The notes: a model not told the origin generated them from the sequence alone. DNA of 64,000 nucleotides from Salticus scenicus (GCA_963930645.1 OZ005662.1:80854841-80918840); one strand, 5' to 3'. Shown: positions 34,741 to 47,229, counted from the first letter of the stretch. Made by a program: numbers and translations.

Positions 34741-37700
34741 TATTTACGGGAGATAGAGCACAGACAGACAGACAAACCTAAGTCATTAACACTTTTCAGG
34801 TTTGTTCGAAAGTGTTAAAAACATATAGAAAGTGATAAAAACGCTTAATGTAAACGAAAATGCAATTCCAGCAAATTTCCAATTAATACCCTTTAATGTA
34901 GCTGAATATTTTTGTGTGGCCCTGTAAATATAATGCTAATAATATTGTATTTTATGGAAGACAGTCTTTTGTGCATATGAATAATATATTTTAATTTTTT
35001 TAAGACTTGTGCAAAGTAAAGTCATTAAAATTTGGTGTTTAGAAATACCTTCCATAGAACGCAATGCTTTTAAATACATTCGGATGTCCGTGTATTCAAA
35101 CCAGTGATGGTACTTACTTCAATTTACATGGGGAACATCGACAATGGACTTAAATGATATATTTCAATTTCATTAAGATTTGTGTAAAGTAAACGTATCA
35201 AAATACGGTTTATAGAAATATCTCATGGAACACAATGCTTTGGAAAATTTTGGGTGTCCCTGTAGACAAACCATGAGAGGAATTCACTCCATTTTCAACA
35301 GGGAACATCCGATAGTGAATTTGAATACAATTCATCAGTTTCAAGAAATTTCATAAATATTTACGGGAGTTAGAGCGCGGACAGACAGACAAGCCGAAGT
35401 CATTAACGCTTTTTAACCTTTTTGGAAAGAGTTAAAACAAGAAAGAATAATCATGCACTACGCACTGGTTATTAACACTCTCCAACTGTACGTGCTTATT
35501 GTATCGTATAACTTTCAATATTCTTTGCCTGCATTATCAAACAAAAGACAGAAGAACGGAAAAATGTACAGACTGACTAATTGAATTTAAAACCGCTCTT
35601 AAACATCGTTGAAGAACGTTAAAAAGGCTTAATGCAAAAGAAAATCCAGCCATTAGATTATAATTGCTGCCCTTAATGTATTTGAATATTTTAGTGTAGT
35701 CCTGTAAATCTGAAGGTTGATCATATCATATTCTATACAAAACATTATTTTAGAATATTAAAATACATTTTAATTTATTTATAATTTTTACGGTAGAAAG
35801 TTATTTAAATGTGATTTATAAAAATATCTGTCCTAAAAAGCAAAGCATTGGAAGTTTCCTGTACACTTGTTCAGGACATATTAATGGCCTTTTAAATAGG
35901 AAACATTCCATAGTGAACTTGAATAACTTATATCAATTTTTAAAAATTCTGAAAATATTTAAGAACTTTCGAGACGAGAGACAACCAGATAGAAAGATAG
36001 AAAGACAGACAATCGGACAGAAAGATAAACAAATAAAAATCATATTCACGCTTAAAAATTGTTAGAAAGTGTTAAAAACGCTTGTTGTAAAAGGAAATGC
36101 AATTACAGCAAGTTTTTATGAATATCTCTTAATGTAACTTAATATTTTTATGTTGCCCTGTAAGACTAATACTAATCATACTGTATTTTATAAAAAAGCA
36201 TTCTTTTGTGCAAATGAATAACATATTTCTATTTCATTAAGCTTTGTGCAAAGTAAAGTTATTAAAATTTGGTTTCTCGAAATACATCTCATACAATGCA
36301 ATACTTTCGTGTCTCCCTGTACTCAAACCAGTGGAAATATTGTATCTATTTTACATAGGAAACCTCCGATAGTGAAACTGAATAACATATTTCAATTTCA
36401 TTATGATTTGTGTAAAGTAACGGTATTAAAATATGGTTTATAGAAATACCTCTCATAGAAAACAATCGTTTGCAGTAATTTCCGATGCCAAAGTACACAA
36501 ACTAGTAGAGGTATTCACTCCATTTTCAATAGGAGACATCCGATAGTGAACTTGAAAAACATATATTAGTTTCAAGATATTCCATAAATATTTACCGGAG
36601 TTAGAGTGCCGAAAGACAGACAGATGGACAGATACACAGATACACAAATTGAAATTATATCCACACTTAAAAATTGTTAGAAAATGCTAAAAACGCTTAA
36701 TGTAAACGAAAGTGCAATTGCAGCAAACTTTTATTAATAGCTTTTAATGTATCTGAATATTTTTGTGTTGCTCTGTAAATCTAATACTAAACATACTATA
36801 TTCTATACAAAGCAGTCTTTTGTGCATATGAATAACATATTTCAATTTCATTAAGCTTTGTGGAAAGTAAAGTTATTAAAATTTGGTTTATAGAAATACT
36901 TCTCCAACGCAATGCTTTGGTATGCTTTCAAGTGTCTCTGTGCCCACACCAGTGGTGGTATTTACTCCATTTAATATACAAAACATCCGATAGTGAACTG
37001 GAATAACATATTTTAATTTTATTAAGATTTGTGTACAGTAAAAGTATCAAAATATGGTTTATAGAAATATCTCTCATAGAACACATTGCTTTGGAAAAGG
37101 TTTGAGTGTCCCTGTACACAAACCAGTAGAGATATTAACTCCTTTTGCAATAGGGAACATCCGATAGTGAACTTAAATAACATATATCAGTTTCAAGAAA
37201 TTACATAAATATTTACGGGAGTTAGAGCGCGGACAGACGAACAGACGGATGAACAGACGAACAGACAGATGGACAGACGAACTGACAGATACTTAAATTG
37301 AAATCATATTCACACATAAAAATTATTATACTGTGTTAAAAACGCTTAATGTAAACGAAATTGCAATTCTAGCAAATTTTTATTAACAGCTCATAATGTA
37401 ACTGAATATTTTTGTGTGGCCCTGTAAATCTAATGCTGATCATACTATATTCTATAGAAAGCACTCTTTTGTGCATATGAATAACATATTTCAATTTCGT
37501 TAAGCTTTGTGGAAAGTAAAGTTATTAAAATTTGGTTTATAGAAATACCTCTCATAGAACGCAATGCTTTGGAATACTTTCGAGTGTCCCTGTACACAAA
37601 CTAGTGTTGATATTTGTTCCATTTTATATATGAAACATCAGATAGTGAACTTGAATAACATGATTCAATTTCACTAAGATTATATAGTTAAGGTATTAAA

Positions 37701-37855
37701 TATTTCTTACAGAAATACCACTCATAGAACACAATGCTTTTGAATACTTTCGGGTGTCCTTACAGGAGTTAGAGCGCGGACAGACAGACAGACGGACAGA
37801 CAGACAGACAAACCGAAGTCACTTGTAAACCTTGTTGGAAAGTGTTAAAAAGGAA
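34740..37855 (+). repeat. Right arm of the foldback element, higher-order repeat
   Basis: Six GACA-rich boundaries (near 34762, 35385, 36000, 36615, 37232, 37780) define units of about 615-620 bp, the last one shorter. Each unit has a CTTAATGTAAACGAAA head, a GCCCTGTAAATCTAATGCTA-like segment, and two or three 190 bp modules ending in TTTACGGGAGTTAGAGCGCG. Confidence 0.85.
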
Positions 37856-37898
37856 AAAAATGCTTAAAGTTACCTTTATATATCAACTGTGAAACTCT

Positions 37899-38329
37899 CC
37901 GCATTTAAGGGATAAAATTTGTTGCATTTAGGAATATGGTGCAAACAGACCCTTAAATGCGATAAAAAATGTTAAACCCCTCTTTTATAAAATTTGTAGT
38001 ATTTTCTTTAATTTTCTTCTGATAGGTGTAAAGGATATTCAAGCACATGACGTAACAGTGGTTATTTGACCTTGAAAAATAAAAGGATAAAATTACAGTT
38101 ACTATTTGAAAATTTTTCATCGCAATTAGGAAAAAACGTCGGAAAGCCATAATGGACAATGTTTACTGCAAAAGAAAATTCTACTAAAAAAACCTTTAAA
38201 ATTTAATGAAAAGTTTCGCGAACCGTTCTTGAAATGTGTATGTTCCATTATGATTCATAAGTATGCGATTTATGGATTTAGATTTTCAGTAGAAGCACTT
38301 TGTCGCATTTATGGGTTATCGCATTTAGG
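37899..38329. repeat. Right subterminal motif array, six copies
   Basis: TCGCATTTAGG-like copies lie at 37899-37910, 37922-37932, 37951-37962, 38120-38130, 38303-38314 and 38319-38329, in both orientations. The outermost one is part of the terminal repeat. Confidence 0.8.
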
Positions 38330-39858
38330 CACAATGACCTTATATATAAAAATTACGTGTCACGATGTTTGTCCGCGATAAACTCCTAAACTAAGGAACC
38401 GATTTTAATGAAATTTTGCACACTGTGTGCAGTTTGGTCCAACTTGAGAGATAGGATAGTTTTTATCTCAATTTATTGTCACAATATTGTTTTATTGCAA
38501 TTATTTGTTAATTATAGACCTTTGTTACAGTTGCTCCAAAATATCTGTGAGTTCCATAAGTTTAATTGTTGCCAAAAAGAAAAAATACGAGTTCATTTTC
38601 TTTCGACATAAAAGTAAATACATTTAATCAAACGTGAACGTTAAAAAATTATAAAAAGTTAAATTATACATCTCACGAAAATTGACGTCATAATCAATTT
38701 AAAGATTTTATTCGCATTGATAAAGTATGTAGTTATACACAAGCGAAGTGTGACGTCACTGACCGTGTGTGAAATCAAGAAAAAGATTTCTTATGTTAAT
38801 CGCCCATTGAATTTTTTGTAAAAAAATATTAAAAAACGAGGAAAATTATTTCCGGATTTTAATCCGCCTTTTTCTTTTTCTTTTCTTTCTTTCTTTTTTT
38901 TTTTTTGTATAGATATGTATTATTTATCATGTGTATACGTTAGATTGAGTTATTTTGCTGTCAAATTGACAAAATTTTAATTTTAAATTTCAAAGCTCTG
39001 TCGTCCTTGGAGTTTTTCGTATTTGGCGATCAAAAACGTAACACGAAAATATACAAGCTAGATGTATATTTTCATATGTATTGTGCGAAATATTGTTTCA
39101 TATTATTCATTACTCTCTTAATATAAGTTGTTAAAATAACCATGATTTTTGAAAGGAATTAAATGTGTGCACCAGATAATTTGGCGATATTATTTTTTTT
39201 TCCACCAAGGATGATAGATATGAAATTTATTCCTCTGCAACATGTTAATATCTTATATCAGATACATTATGTATATGCTACAATTTATTTCACGTGACAC
39301 GTGTGTTAAAAATTTATTTAAGACACAACCTTGCTTTTTCAATTTTTGTTGCATTATTCTAATCTGTATCACTTCGTTTTCTTTAAGAAATTTGTGATCT
39401 ATACATAACGTTCTAAATAAAAAGTAACCATTTCAATATTTTAAAACTTATTTAAAAGTCTGTTTTATTTAACATTAAATTTTAAAACTTAATTTAAATT
39501 TTATTTAAAAGTCTGGAAGAGTTTAAGTCTGTTTATTTGTTTTGTAACGCTAATCTATATGATCGATGTTCGAAACTCTAATTAATTATTTCTCTTATTT
39601 TTCTTTACTTTTTCTATAATAACTTACCAATTTAACGTTCCTGATTAAATTTGTGATTTATTAATGTATTTTCATTAAATTTTGACTCATATTTATTGCT
39701 GAAAATGCGATCTTAAAATCTTGCAATTTTCTTATCTTAATCCTCAATGCTTTCCTTCTTGATTAACTTGAATTTACTATTAAAATTTTAACGTACTCAG
39801 AATCTTCTGACCACTTCGTTAAAATATATTAATCTTTTCAGTAATATATTAATCAGTA

Positions 39859-40096
39859 TATCCCCACAACGATATTTGGCGATTTTTTGTTGGCGATTAT
39901 GGCTAAATCATAAATCTATAAATCAGAAATCATAAATGATAAATGATAATCTAAATCATAAATCAAAAACATAAAATAATAAATCCAAAGTAAACAACAT
40001 ATAGGCTGCCATATTATATCACAAACAGTCCAGAGCGACATCGTTATCGTTCAAAACGGCGCCAAAGAAAAGTCGCCAAATTCGGCTGTGGTGATA
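39859..40096. mobile_element. TA-target MITE, copy 1
   Basis: The termini TATCCCCACAAC and the complement of TATCACCACAGC are flanked by TA (39857-39858, 40097-40098). GCCAAAT blocks lie inside both ends. No coding sense. Confidence 0.65.
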
Positions 40097-40172
40097 TACT
40101 GAAGTTATAATTATCCGAATATAATTACTGAAGTTATATTATAAGTTATAGTTGTGGGTAACAACTACAGTA

Positions 40173-40373
40173 TTTCCCCACAACTGGATTTGGCGATTAT
40201 GGCTAAATCATAAATCTAAAAATCATAAATGATAAAATCATAAGCTAAATCATAAATCTAAAATAAAAGCATGCAGGTTACCATATTTTATTGCAAAGAA
40301 TCCAGAATGACTTCGTTATCGTTCAAAAAAGGCGCCAAAAAAAAACAAATCGCCAAATCCAGTTGTGGGGAAA
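40173..40373. mobile_element. TA-target MITE, copy 2
   Basis: The terminal repeats TTTCCCCACAACTGGATTTG and its inverted copy end the element, with TA on both sides (40171-40172, 40374-40375). It is the better preserved copy of the same family as 39859-40096 and lies only 76 bp from it. Confidence 0.8.
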
Positions 40374-40619
40374 TACTATATACCTTATCAAATTATCAAC
40401 GTATTACTTAGCCGCAGCAACGCGTGGTCGGGTCTGCTAGTACTTTAATATTCTATAGTTAGGGTTGAAGTTAAGCTTTATTATGGAGAAACAAAAATAT
40501 GAAACGTTATTTAAAAAAATGTCACTTTTGCATGATGAACTGATGAACTTAGAAATAACTGGGCTGGTAAATAAAGAATACAGTTAAAAAAAAAAAAAAA
40601 AAAAAAAAAGAGTAATTAT

Positions 40620-41306
40620 ATATGTATATCATCATTATCAATTTCAGCCTTTGTCAATCCACTGCAGGGTGGAAGCCTCTCCTTTGTAAATCCAAACTGC
40701 CGTGTTTTCTGCAATTCTTTTTCACTCTTCTCTTCCAAACTTTTCCTAATTTCATCTCTTTAGAGACAAAGTGATCTCTTCCTCGGTCTATTCTTGTGTC
40801 TCGGTATCTAAAATAGGGCTTTGATGGTCCATCATCATCATTTCTTCTTAGCCCTGCTCCATTTTATCTTCTTAACTCTAGAAATAACATCAGTAATTTT
40901 GGTTTGCTTCGTAATCCAAGTGTTTCGCCTTCTGTCTCTTCGAGTGAATCCTAACATACGTCTGTCTATGCTTCTCTGGGTGGTTTCAAGTTTCAGTATA
41001 GCTTTACACATTAATGTCTAAGTTTCGAAAGCGTAAGTTAAAACAGGCAAAATACACTGATCAAAAACTTTCCTTTTCAAACAAATTGAAAGGTAACTTT
41101 TGAAATATAGCGCTATTTCTCCCGAACGCTCTCCAAGCAAGTTTGTTGTTAATTTCTTCTGTGATGTTCCTGTTCATCGCAAGGACTTGTCCGAGATAAG
41201 TGTAACTGCATACCGTTTCTAATTCATACATATCAACAGTGATCTTCAGTGGAGAAACAAAAGAATTTGACATAAATTTTGTCTTACTGAGGTTCATGTA
41301 TACATA
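40620..41306 (-). pseudogene. RTE-type LINE, C-terminal reverse transcriptase remnant
   Basis: The minus strand encodes YTYLGQVLAMNRNITEEINN, then KLAWRAFGRNSAIF and, with frameshifts, QCILPVLTYAFET, ITDVISRVKKIKWSRA and DEIRKSLEEKSEKEL. These are the conserved tail of RTE-type endonuclease/reverse transcriptases. The ATGATGATATAC 3' tail before 40630 also fits. The 5' side is cut by a MITE at 41307. It cannot be functional. Confidence 0.75.
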
Positions 41307-41519
41307 CAGCCGGTAACAAAAGTATCCGAACAGTAGCAAAAATTCCTTTGTAAAAAAAGTACACTTCATGCGGTTTTGCTAAATAAATCCTTATCGAATC
41401 TTGTTCTTACATTGACTAAGAACAAGATTCGATAAGGATTTTTTTAACAAAACCGCATGAAGTGTACTTTTTTTACAAAGGAATTTTTGCTACTGTTCGG
41501 ACACTTTTGTTACCGACTG
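41307..41519. mobile_element. Palindromic TA MITE, copy 1
   Basis: The termini CAGCCGGTAACAAAAGTATC and its inverted partner extend into an almost complete palindrome with TAAGAACAAGATTCGATAAG at the apex. TA lies on the left (41305-41306), and CA, a probable decayed TA, on the right. Length is 213 bp, the same as the copy at 45425. Confidence 0.85.
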
Positions 41520-41945
41520 CACATATAAAGTAAGAAAAAGAAGTAGAAGGCAAAAATAAACAGATAATTAAATTGCCAGGATAATCCCCAACACCCTAAA
41601 TAGATTATTAAACAACTATAATAAAAATATCTGTTATTTTTTTAAACAAAATGATATGAATAATTTGACCCTTATAAGATTAATATATATATATGAAAAC
41701 AAAAATAACACTTATTTTAATATAATTCCATTGAAAAAGCAAACTTTATTGAATATTAAAAAGAAGGAGCTGGAGGTATATAAACAACGGACAATTAACA
41801 AACAAACAATAACAAAAATCAACCAATAACAACGATTGGAAAGCTTAATTATAGGGAATAGGAAAAAAAAAAAAGAGGGAGAGAGAGAAACAAAATTACA
41901 ATTATTTAATAAATTCATAAGTAAGCTTAAAGAATATTCATTAAA
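41520..41945. other. AT-rich spacer
   Basis: No gene or bounded element is visible between the MITEs. Confidence 0.5.
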
Positions 41946-41947
41946 TA

Positions 41948-43177
41948 CACTCCTGCTCAAAAGTTTAACAAAATTTGCAAACGATCAGTTTTTTTTTTCC
42001 AATTAAAAACTTACTTCTCAATGCAATCTTTTCAGACATTGGGTATTTAAAGAACTGGATCTTCCTCATGTTTTCCAGAGTAGATTGGTTTAAGACAATA
42101 ATTAGGGGGCCGGTAACAAATTGAGCAAAATTAATAATGTTTGTGATCACCCTGTATCGTTAAGTGAACGAAATGAACTGTAACTTTAGGATATGCTAAT
42201 ATAGACCCAGTTCAATCTGTGTTGTTTTAACCGAGTTTTTCCAACTTATCTGAAAGTGGGAATAATTTTCCTTAAAAACTATGTATATTATAAATGAAAA
42301 ACACGTTGATTCTTTATTACCATGCTATTTTTATTAACTTCTATTCTTGTTCGTTTGTTTGTTCGTTTGTATGTATGTTTGTTTGTATGTATGTTTGTTT
42401 GTATGTATGTTTGTTTGTTCGATACAAATCTTGCAATCGAATTTTAACTAACTTCCCTACTAGCTAGACATTCGAAACTTTCACAGTAGCTCAAAACCCG
42501 GTGACAACACAATATTCGAATTTTTGATTAGTTTTCTTATAATTACTTAAAATCTGAAAATAATAACATCCTAATAGCGTTAAAATAGCCATTAAAATAT
42601 TAGCTATAATTTAATTGTTGCGAAAAAAAAAAAAAAAAAAAAAACGAGTTAATTTTCTTTCTACATAAAAATAAATACATTTAATTAAACATGAACATTA
42701 AAAAATTATAAAACGTTAAATTATGCATTTCACAAAAATTTACGTCATTATCACTTTAAAAATTTTATGCACATTGATAAAAGCTCTATGATTTATCAGA
42801 AAATTTACAAAATGGTATATAAAAAGTTTTTTTTATCTTATAATTATTTTTTGGAGTTTTAAAATAAATGCTTATATCTCTGTTATTTAACATGCTAGCG
42901 TATATTAACATAACCCATCTATATTAACATAATCTAAAATTACAGTTCATTTCGTTCACTTAACGATACAGGGTGATCACAAACATTATTAATTTTGCTC
43001 AATTTGTAAACGGCCTCCCTAATTGTTGCCTTAAACCAATCTTCAGTTAAAAACATGAGGAAGAGCTAGTTCTTTAAATACCCAATGTTTGAAAGCATTT
43101 CATTGAGAGATAAGTTTTTAATTTGAAAAAAAAAAACTGATCTTTTGCAAATCTTGCTAAACTTTTGAGCAAGAGTG
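41948..43177. mobile_element. 1.23 kb non-autonomous mariner-like element
   Basis: TA flanks both ends (41946-41947, 43178-43179). The terminal repeats CACTCCTGCTCAAAAGTTTA and its inverted partner open into arms of about 240 bp (41948-42200, 42945-43177). The interior has a TTTG/TATG microsatellite (42350-42420) and a fragment that recurs inverted at 63870-64000. There is no transposase. Confidence 0.85.
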
Positions 43178-43224
43178 TACTATAAACCATTTATTTTTCA
43201 AAAGTAGTATTCATCGATAATCCA

Positions 43225-43370
43225 CATTACAATCGTTAATCCTTGTCGAATCATGTTCTTAGTCTGACTAAGAACATGACTCATCAAGGATTTATTTAAC
43301 AAAGCAGTATTAAGTGTACTTTTTTTAGACAGAGATTATTGCTTGTGCTCGGATACTTTTGCTGCCGACT
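43225..43370. mobile_element. Palindromic TA MITE, copy 2, truncated
   Basis: The apex and right half match the MITEs at 41307 and 45425. The left terminus is missing and the right terminus has lost its last G. Confidence 0.7.
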
Positions 43371-43706
43371 ATAATTATCTGGATCACTTTACAATGGCGT
43401 TGCCCGTTGCATTTGTGTGCTACTGAAGAAATACGTTGCAGCGACAGCGATGTTGCCACTTACAAGTGGTTGAATGAGCAGAAATAACTTAAATAAATCG
43501 GTAAATAATGATCGGTAAATAATCGGTAAATATCGATAACTCAAGTTCGCATAAATAAAACGTTACTAATTAGCTCAAATAATTGCATTTTCTACTCAAG
43601 TCGACTTGACATGGTGAATTAACTCATTTATTTTAAGATAATATAGTATGTCTTGTCCTCAAAATTTTTGACTACATGATGGAGAATTGAGCTGATTTCA
43701 CCTATG

Positions 43707-44195
43707 ATTAAAGTTACGATTTCAAAACGCTATAATTTTAAAACTAACGGTCAAAATGATTTGATATTTTACCAGAACAATCGTGAGGCAATAGAATTTT
43801 GTTTGGCGAAGGAAAAAAGTATTTACAAAATGTGCCTATAGATGGCGCTGTCGAGGTAATCTCAAAAGAAATGCCTAAATACATTCGTTATACACAGGAA
43901 TGTTGTTAGCAATAGAATAGAATAGCAGGAAGCAATAGACTTTAAGGGTTTAGGACAACGCTTTTAGCAACGAGACAAGAATATGTGTTTACAGCAGAAG
44001 CAGTGATAGTTGAAAGAGAAAAAAGAGGAGCTTCATGAAACAAACATCTTATGAATGGTTAACGATACATTTTGGAAGTTCTTTTCTTTTCTTTGCTAAA
44101 CAAAATTCCATTGCCTAACGATTGTTCTGGTAAAATATCAAGTCATTCTGAACGGTAGTTTTAAAATTACAGGATTTTGAAATCATAACTTTAAT
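43707..44195. mobile_element. MITE with about 110 bp inverted repeats
   Basis: Arms 43707-43822 and 44085-44195 share AATCATTTTGACC-type and GATATTTTACCAGAACAATC segments in opposite orientation. The interior is non-coding. The target duplication was not resolved. Confidence 0.65.
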
Positions 44196-44329
44196 TATAA
44201 TCAACCTGTACTTTGATTTGAATATCTGTACAATAGTAAAAAAAATCGATCAATTACTCATTCACTCAGTAAGCATTTCTGCTACTTTAATGACTGTTGC
44301 TCTAAGATAGTCTAGGCAACAATGACCAA

Positions 44330-45031
44330 AATTTGACGAATTGAAAAAAAAAAAAAATCGTGTAGTTTTGAAATTGGGCACAGTCATAGCCACGAGTGTC
44401 CTGAACAACATACTAAAAGTCCCCGTCAGTGGAGAATGAGTGGGGGGGAAGGGGCGTTTAAAGGGGGGGCACTTTTCAGTTTTTATTTAATATCTTGAAA
44501 ACTATATGATTTAGAGAAAAAAAAATCTCAGTTACAAAATTAATGCATGGAAAATTTCCTACAAAAATGTCCATTATCTTTTACATTGTGATCAATAGTT
44601 TAGAAAAAATAGGGGGATGAAATATCATGTTTTCTTGAAAAATGTTTTTTTGCAATAGTAAGATCAACTAAAGTGTGTAATTAAAAGGTTTGTAATCGAA
44701 TATTTTCAACTTATGTAATAATTACTTACGAAGGGGCTTTGTAAAGGTAATATAGAGAGCATTTTAAGCCTTTAATAACTTTGGGGCAAGTAGGAATAAA
44801 TGGTGTTTTGAGTACAAAATCAGATAACGATGACCAAAACTTGGCAAACAGAAAAAAAAAAAAAAAAAAAAAAAAAAAATCGTGTAGTTTTGAAAATGGG
44901 CACAGCCGAGAGTGTTCTAAACGACATACTAAAAATCTTCATCCGTAGGGGGTTGAGCGTCAGCAGGCGGGGGGAGGCATTCGCCATAGGGGCTGAGTGG
45001 AGGGTAGGGCACATTTAAAGGGGCACTTTGC

Positions 45032-45065
<34 letters not shown>

Positions 45066-46103
45066 TATATATATATATCTTGAAAATTGTCGGAGTTAGA
45101 GAAAAATTCAATTACAAAATTAATCTACGGGAAATTTCGCACAAAAATGTCCATTACGTTTTCTTTGTTAATGGTTTTCAAAATATTTAAGAAATGTACT
45201 TAAAAAAACCTTTAATTGACCTTTTTAATCATCTACCACGGGCAGGGACATTTAATATCTTATTTTGCATTCTTTAAGTTTTGCCCATTTTTAAACTTAC
45301 AATTTTTTTTTGTTCTGTTTGTCAATTTTTGGTCTCCGTTAACTATAATGGTACTCAAAACGCCATTTGTTCCTACTTGCCTCAAAATTATTAAAAACAT
45401 AAAAAAATTGTTATATTACCCTTACAGTCGGTAACAAAAGTGTCCGAACACTAACAAAAATTCCTATATTAAAAAAGTACACTTAATACTGTTTTGTTAA
45501 ATAAATACTTGTCGAATCCCGTTCTTAGACTGACTAAGAACATGATTCGACAAGGATTTATTTAGCAAAACTGTATTAAGCGTACTTTTTTTATATATCA
45601 ATTTTTGCTAGTGTTCGGACACTTTTGTTACCGACTGTACGTAGCTCATTCGTACATAGTTTTTACATAAATAGATAATATATTACCTGAACTCTTTTAA
45701 TTGCACATTTTAATTAATTTTATTATTGCAAAAAAACACTTTTCAAGAAAATATCATATTTCATCCCCTATATTTTCTAAACTGTTGATCACACAAAGAA
45801 AACATAATGGATATTTTTGTAGGAAATTTCACGTACATTAATTTTGTATTTTATTTTATTTTTTCCTAAATCAGACTGTTTTTAAGATATTTAATAAAAA
45901 TTGAAATGTTCCTCCCTTTGAAAGCCCCCCTCTCCCGCTCACCCCATACGGGCGGGGACTTTTAGTATGTTCTTCAGACCACTCTCTACTGTGACTATTT
46001 TCAAAAACTAAACGATTTTTTTTTTCTGTTTGTCAATTTTTAGTCTTCGTTATCTTAATTGGTACTCAAAACATCATTTGTTCTACTTGCCTCAAAATTA
46101 TTA

Positions 46104-46141
<38 letters not shown>

Positions 46142-46560
46142 ATGCTATATTACTTTTACGTAGCCTCTTCGTACATAATTATTACCTAAGTTGAAAATAT
46201 TTAACCAGAACTCTTTTATACACTTTAGTTGATTTTACTGTAGCAAAAAAGCATTTTTCAAGAAAATGTGATATTCCTCCCCCCCCCCCTCCCCCCATAT
46301 TTTCTAAACTGTTGATTATACAAAGTAAACGTATTAGACATTTTGATAGGAAATTTCACGTAGATTAATTTTGTAGTTGAGATTTCTTTCTCTAAATAGC
46401 TTTCAAGATATTTCATAAAAACCAAAAAGTGCCCCCTTAAATGTTGCCGTGCTCCCCACGGGCGGGGACTTTTAGTGTGTTTTTCAAGATACTCTTGGCT
46501 ATGATTGTGCCCAATTTCAAAACTACATGATTTTTTTCTTTTCTATTTTTCCTGTTTTGA
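44330..46560. repeat. 2.2 kb quasi-palindrome with two repeat units per arm
   Basis: Four copies of one repeat (near 44350-44660 and 44825-45260 on the plus strand, 45690-46060 and 46150-46545 on the minus strand) share CGTGTAGTTTTGAAATTGGG, ACTAAAAGTCCCCGYC and a TTGCCTCAAAATTATTAAAA-type segment. A 213 bp MITE lies close to the axis. Poly-A runs and G or C runs are frequent. No gene is seen. Confidence 0.75.
45425..45637. mobile_element. Palindromic TA MITE, copy 3
   Basis: Termini are CAGTCGGTAACAAAAGTGTC and the inverted partner, flanked by TA on both sides (45423-45424, 45638-45639). It is 213 bp and the best preserved copy of this family. Confidence 0.9.
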
Positions 46561-47007
46561 CAGGATTAAGAATAAAATATCTACGGTCGAGAGTAATGGT
46601 ATGCTACATTTATACAATTTACTGTGTCTATGGTTTTATATGAATTTTAACAAATTTACCAACTGTCTTCTGCTGGTTTTTTTAATATAAAAAACTGCGT
46701 GTGTAAAACGAAAAAGTCCATAATAAATAAGTATGTTTTGATCACTTTCTTGACAACATAAGAGAACAATTTCTAACTACCAAAATGGCACAACTTCTGT
46801 CAATGGCTTCCGTACGTCATTTTCATCGGTGAAAATATGCTGTATGTTTATAGCCCTTAATATATTCGACTTCTTCTGAGTGTCCCTCTAAACGAATGTT
46901 CCATGCTTTTCACGGTATATTTTATATTAAATATGCTACTGGGAATATAAAAAGTATATGTTAATTTAATTATCAAAACTAAATTCAAAACTAGTGTACA
47001 ATCAACA
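46561..47007. other. AT-rich non-coding stretch
   Basis: No gene or bounded element is visible. Confidence 0.5.
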
Positions 47008-47050
47008 TATAGATTTAAAAACGTCTTTACACACCATACATTTTAAGCCA

Positions 47051-47095
47051 GCGCAGCCGGTTTCGAAAGGACGTAGCCTTTCTTCATCAGGTGCA
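47051..47095 (-). ncRNA. Hammerhead ribozyme motif in palindrome, left
   Basis: On the minus strand CTGATGA (47090-47084), stem GAAAGG/CCTTTC, GAAA, palindromic CCGG and GCGC pairing partly with GCAC before the core. CT stands where a UH cleavage dinucleotide is expected, so this copy may be inactive. Confidence 0.6.
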
Positions 47096-47183
47096 AAAAA
47101 CACATGCTACTGCCTTGGAGGCAAAAGCAAGACTATCAAAAGCATGTCTTGCTTTTGCCTCCAAGGCAGTAGCACGTGTTTTT

Positions 47184-47229
47184 TGCATCTGATGAAGAAA
47201 GGCTACATCCTTTCGAAACCGGTTGTGCT
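47184..47229 (+). ncRNA. Hammerhead ribozyme motif in palindrome, right
   Basis: CTGATGA at 47189-47195, stem GAAAGG/CCTTTC (47197-47202, 47209-47214) with a 6-base loop, GAAA at 47215-47218, CCGG, then TT and GTGC pairing with GCAT before the core. As in the other locus, a single A separates CTGATGA from stem II. Confidence 0.7.

Larger units (their letters stand above)
31442..38342. mobile_element. 6.9 kb foldback-type DNA element
   Basis: Perfect terminal inverted repeats (outer sequence TAAGGTCATTGTGCC, part of a 25 bp match) are flanked by TA (31440-31441 and 38343-38344). Inside each end lies a zone of 300-450 bp with six copies of a TCGCATTTAGG-like motif. Further in are two arms of the 620 bp higher-order repeat in opposite orientation (31740-33715 and 34740-37855). 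A TG-rich minisatellite lies in the centre. No transposase frame is present. Foldback and Galileo elements of Drosophila have comparable arms of tandem repeats, but no sequence relation is claimed. The arms are unequal, with about three units on the left and six on the right. Confidence 0.75.
38345..40440 (+). mobile_element. Non-autonomous Helitron
   Basis: The 5' part has the usual AT-rich start and a GATAAACTCCTAAACT then GAACCGATTTTAATGAAATT segment, typical of arthropod Helitrons. The 3' end is CGCGTGGTCGGGTCTGCTAG with CTAG at 40437-40440, followed by T. The first bases are hidden by the insertion of the foldback element. There is no Rep/helicase frame. Two MITEs are nested near the 3' end. 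Sequence around 38740-39250 recurs near 14700, 61300 and 61900. Confidence 0.6.

Noticed and set aside
16406..37855. CRISPR-like arrays in the regularly spaced repeats
   Set aside because: Repeat units are 190 and 620 bp with similar intervening sequence, and the genome is eukaryotic.
44820..45018. Opposed open frames with lysine or phenylalanine runs
   Set aside because: Produced by a poly-A tract within a repeat unit.
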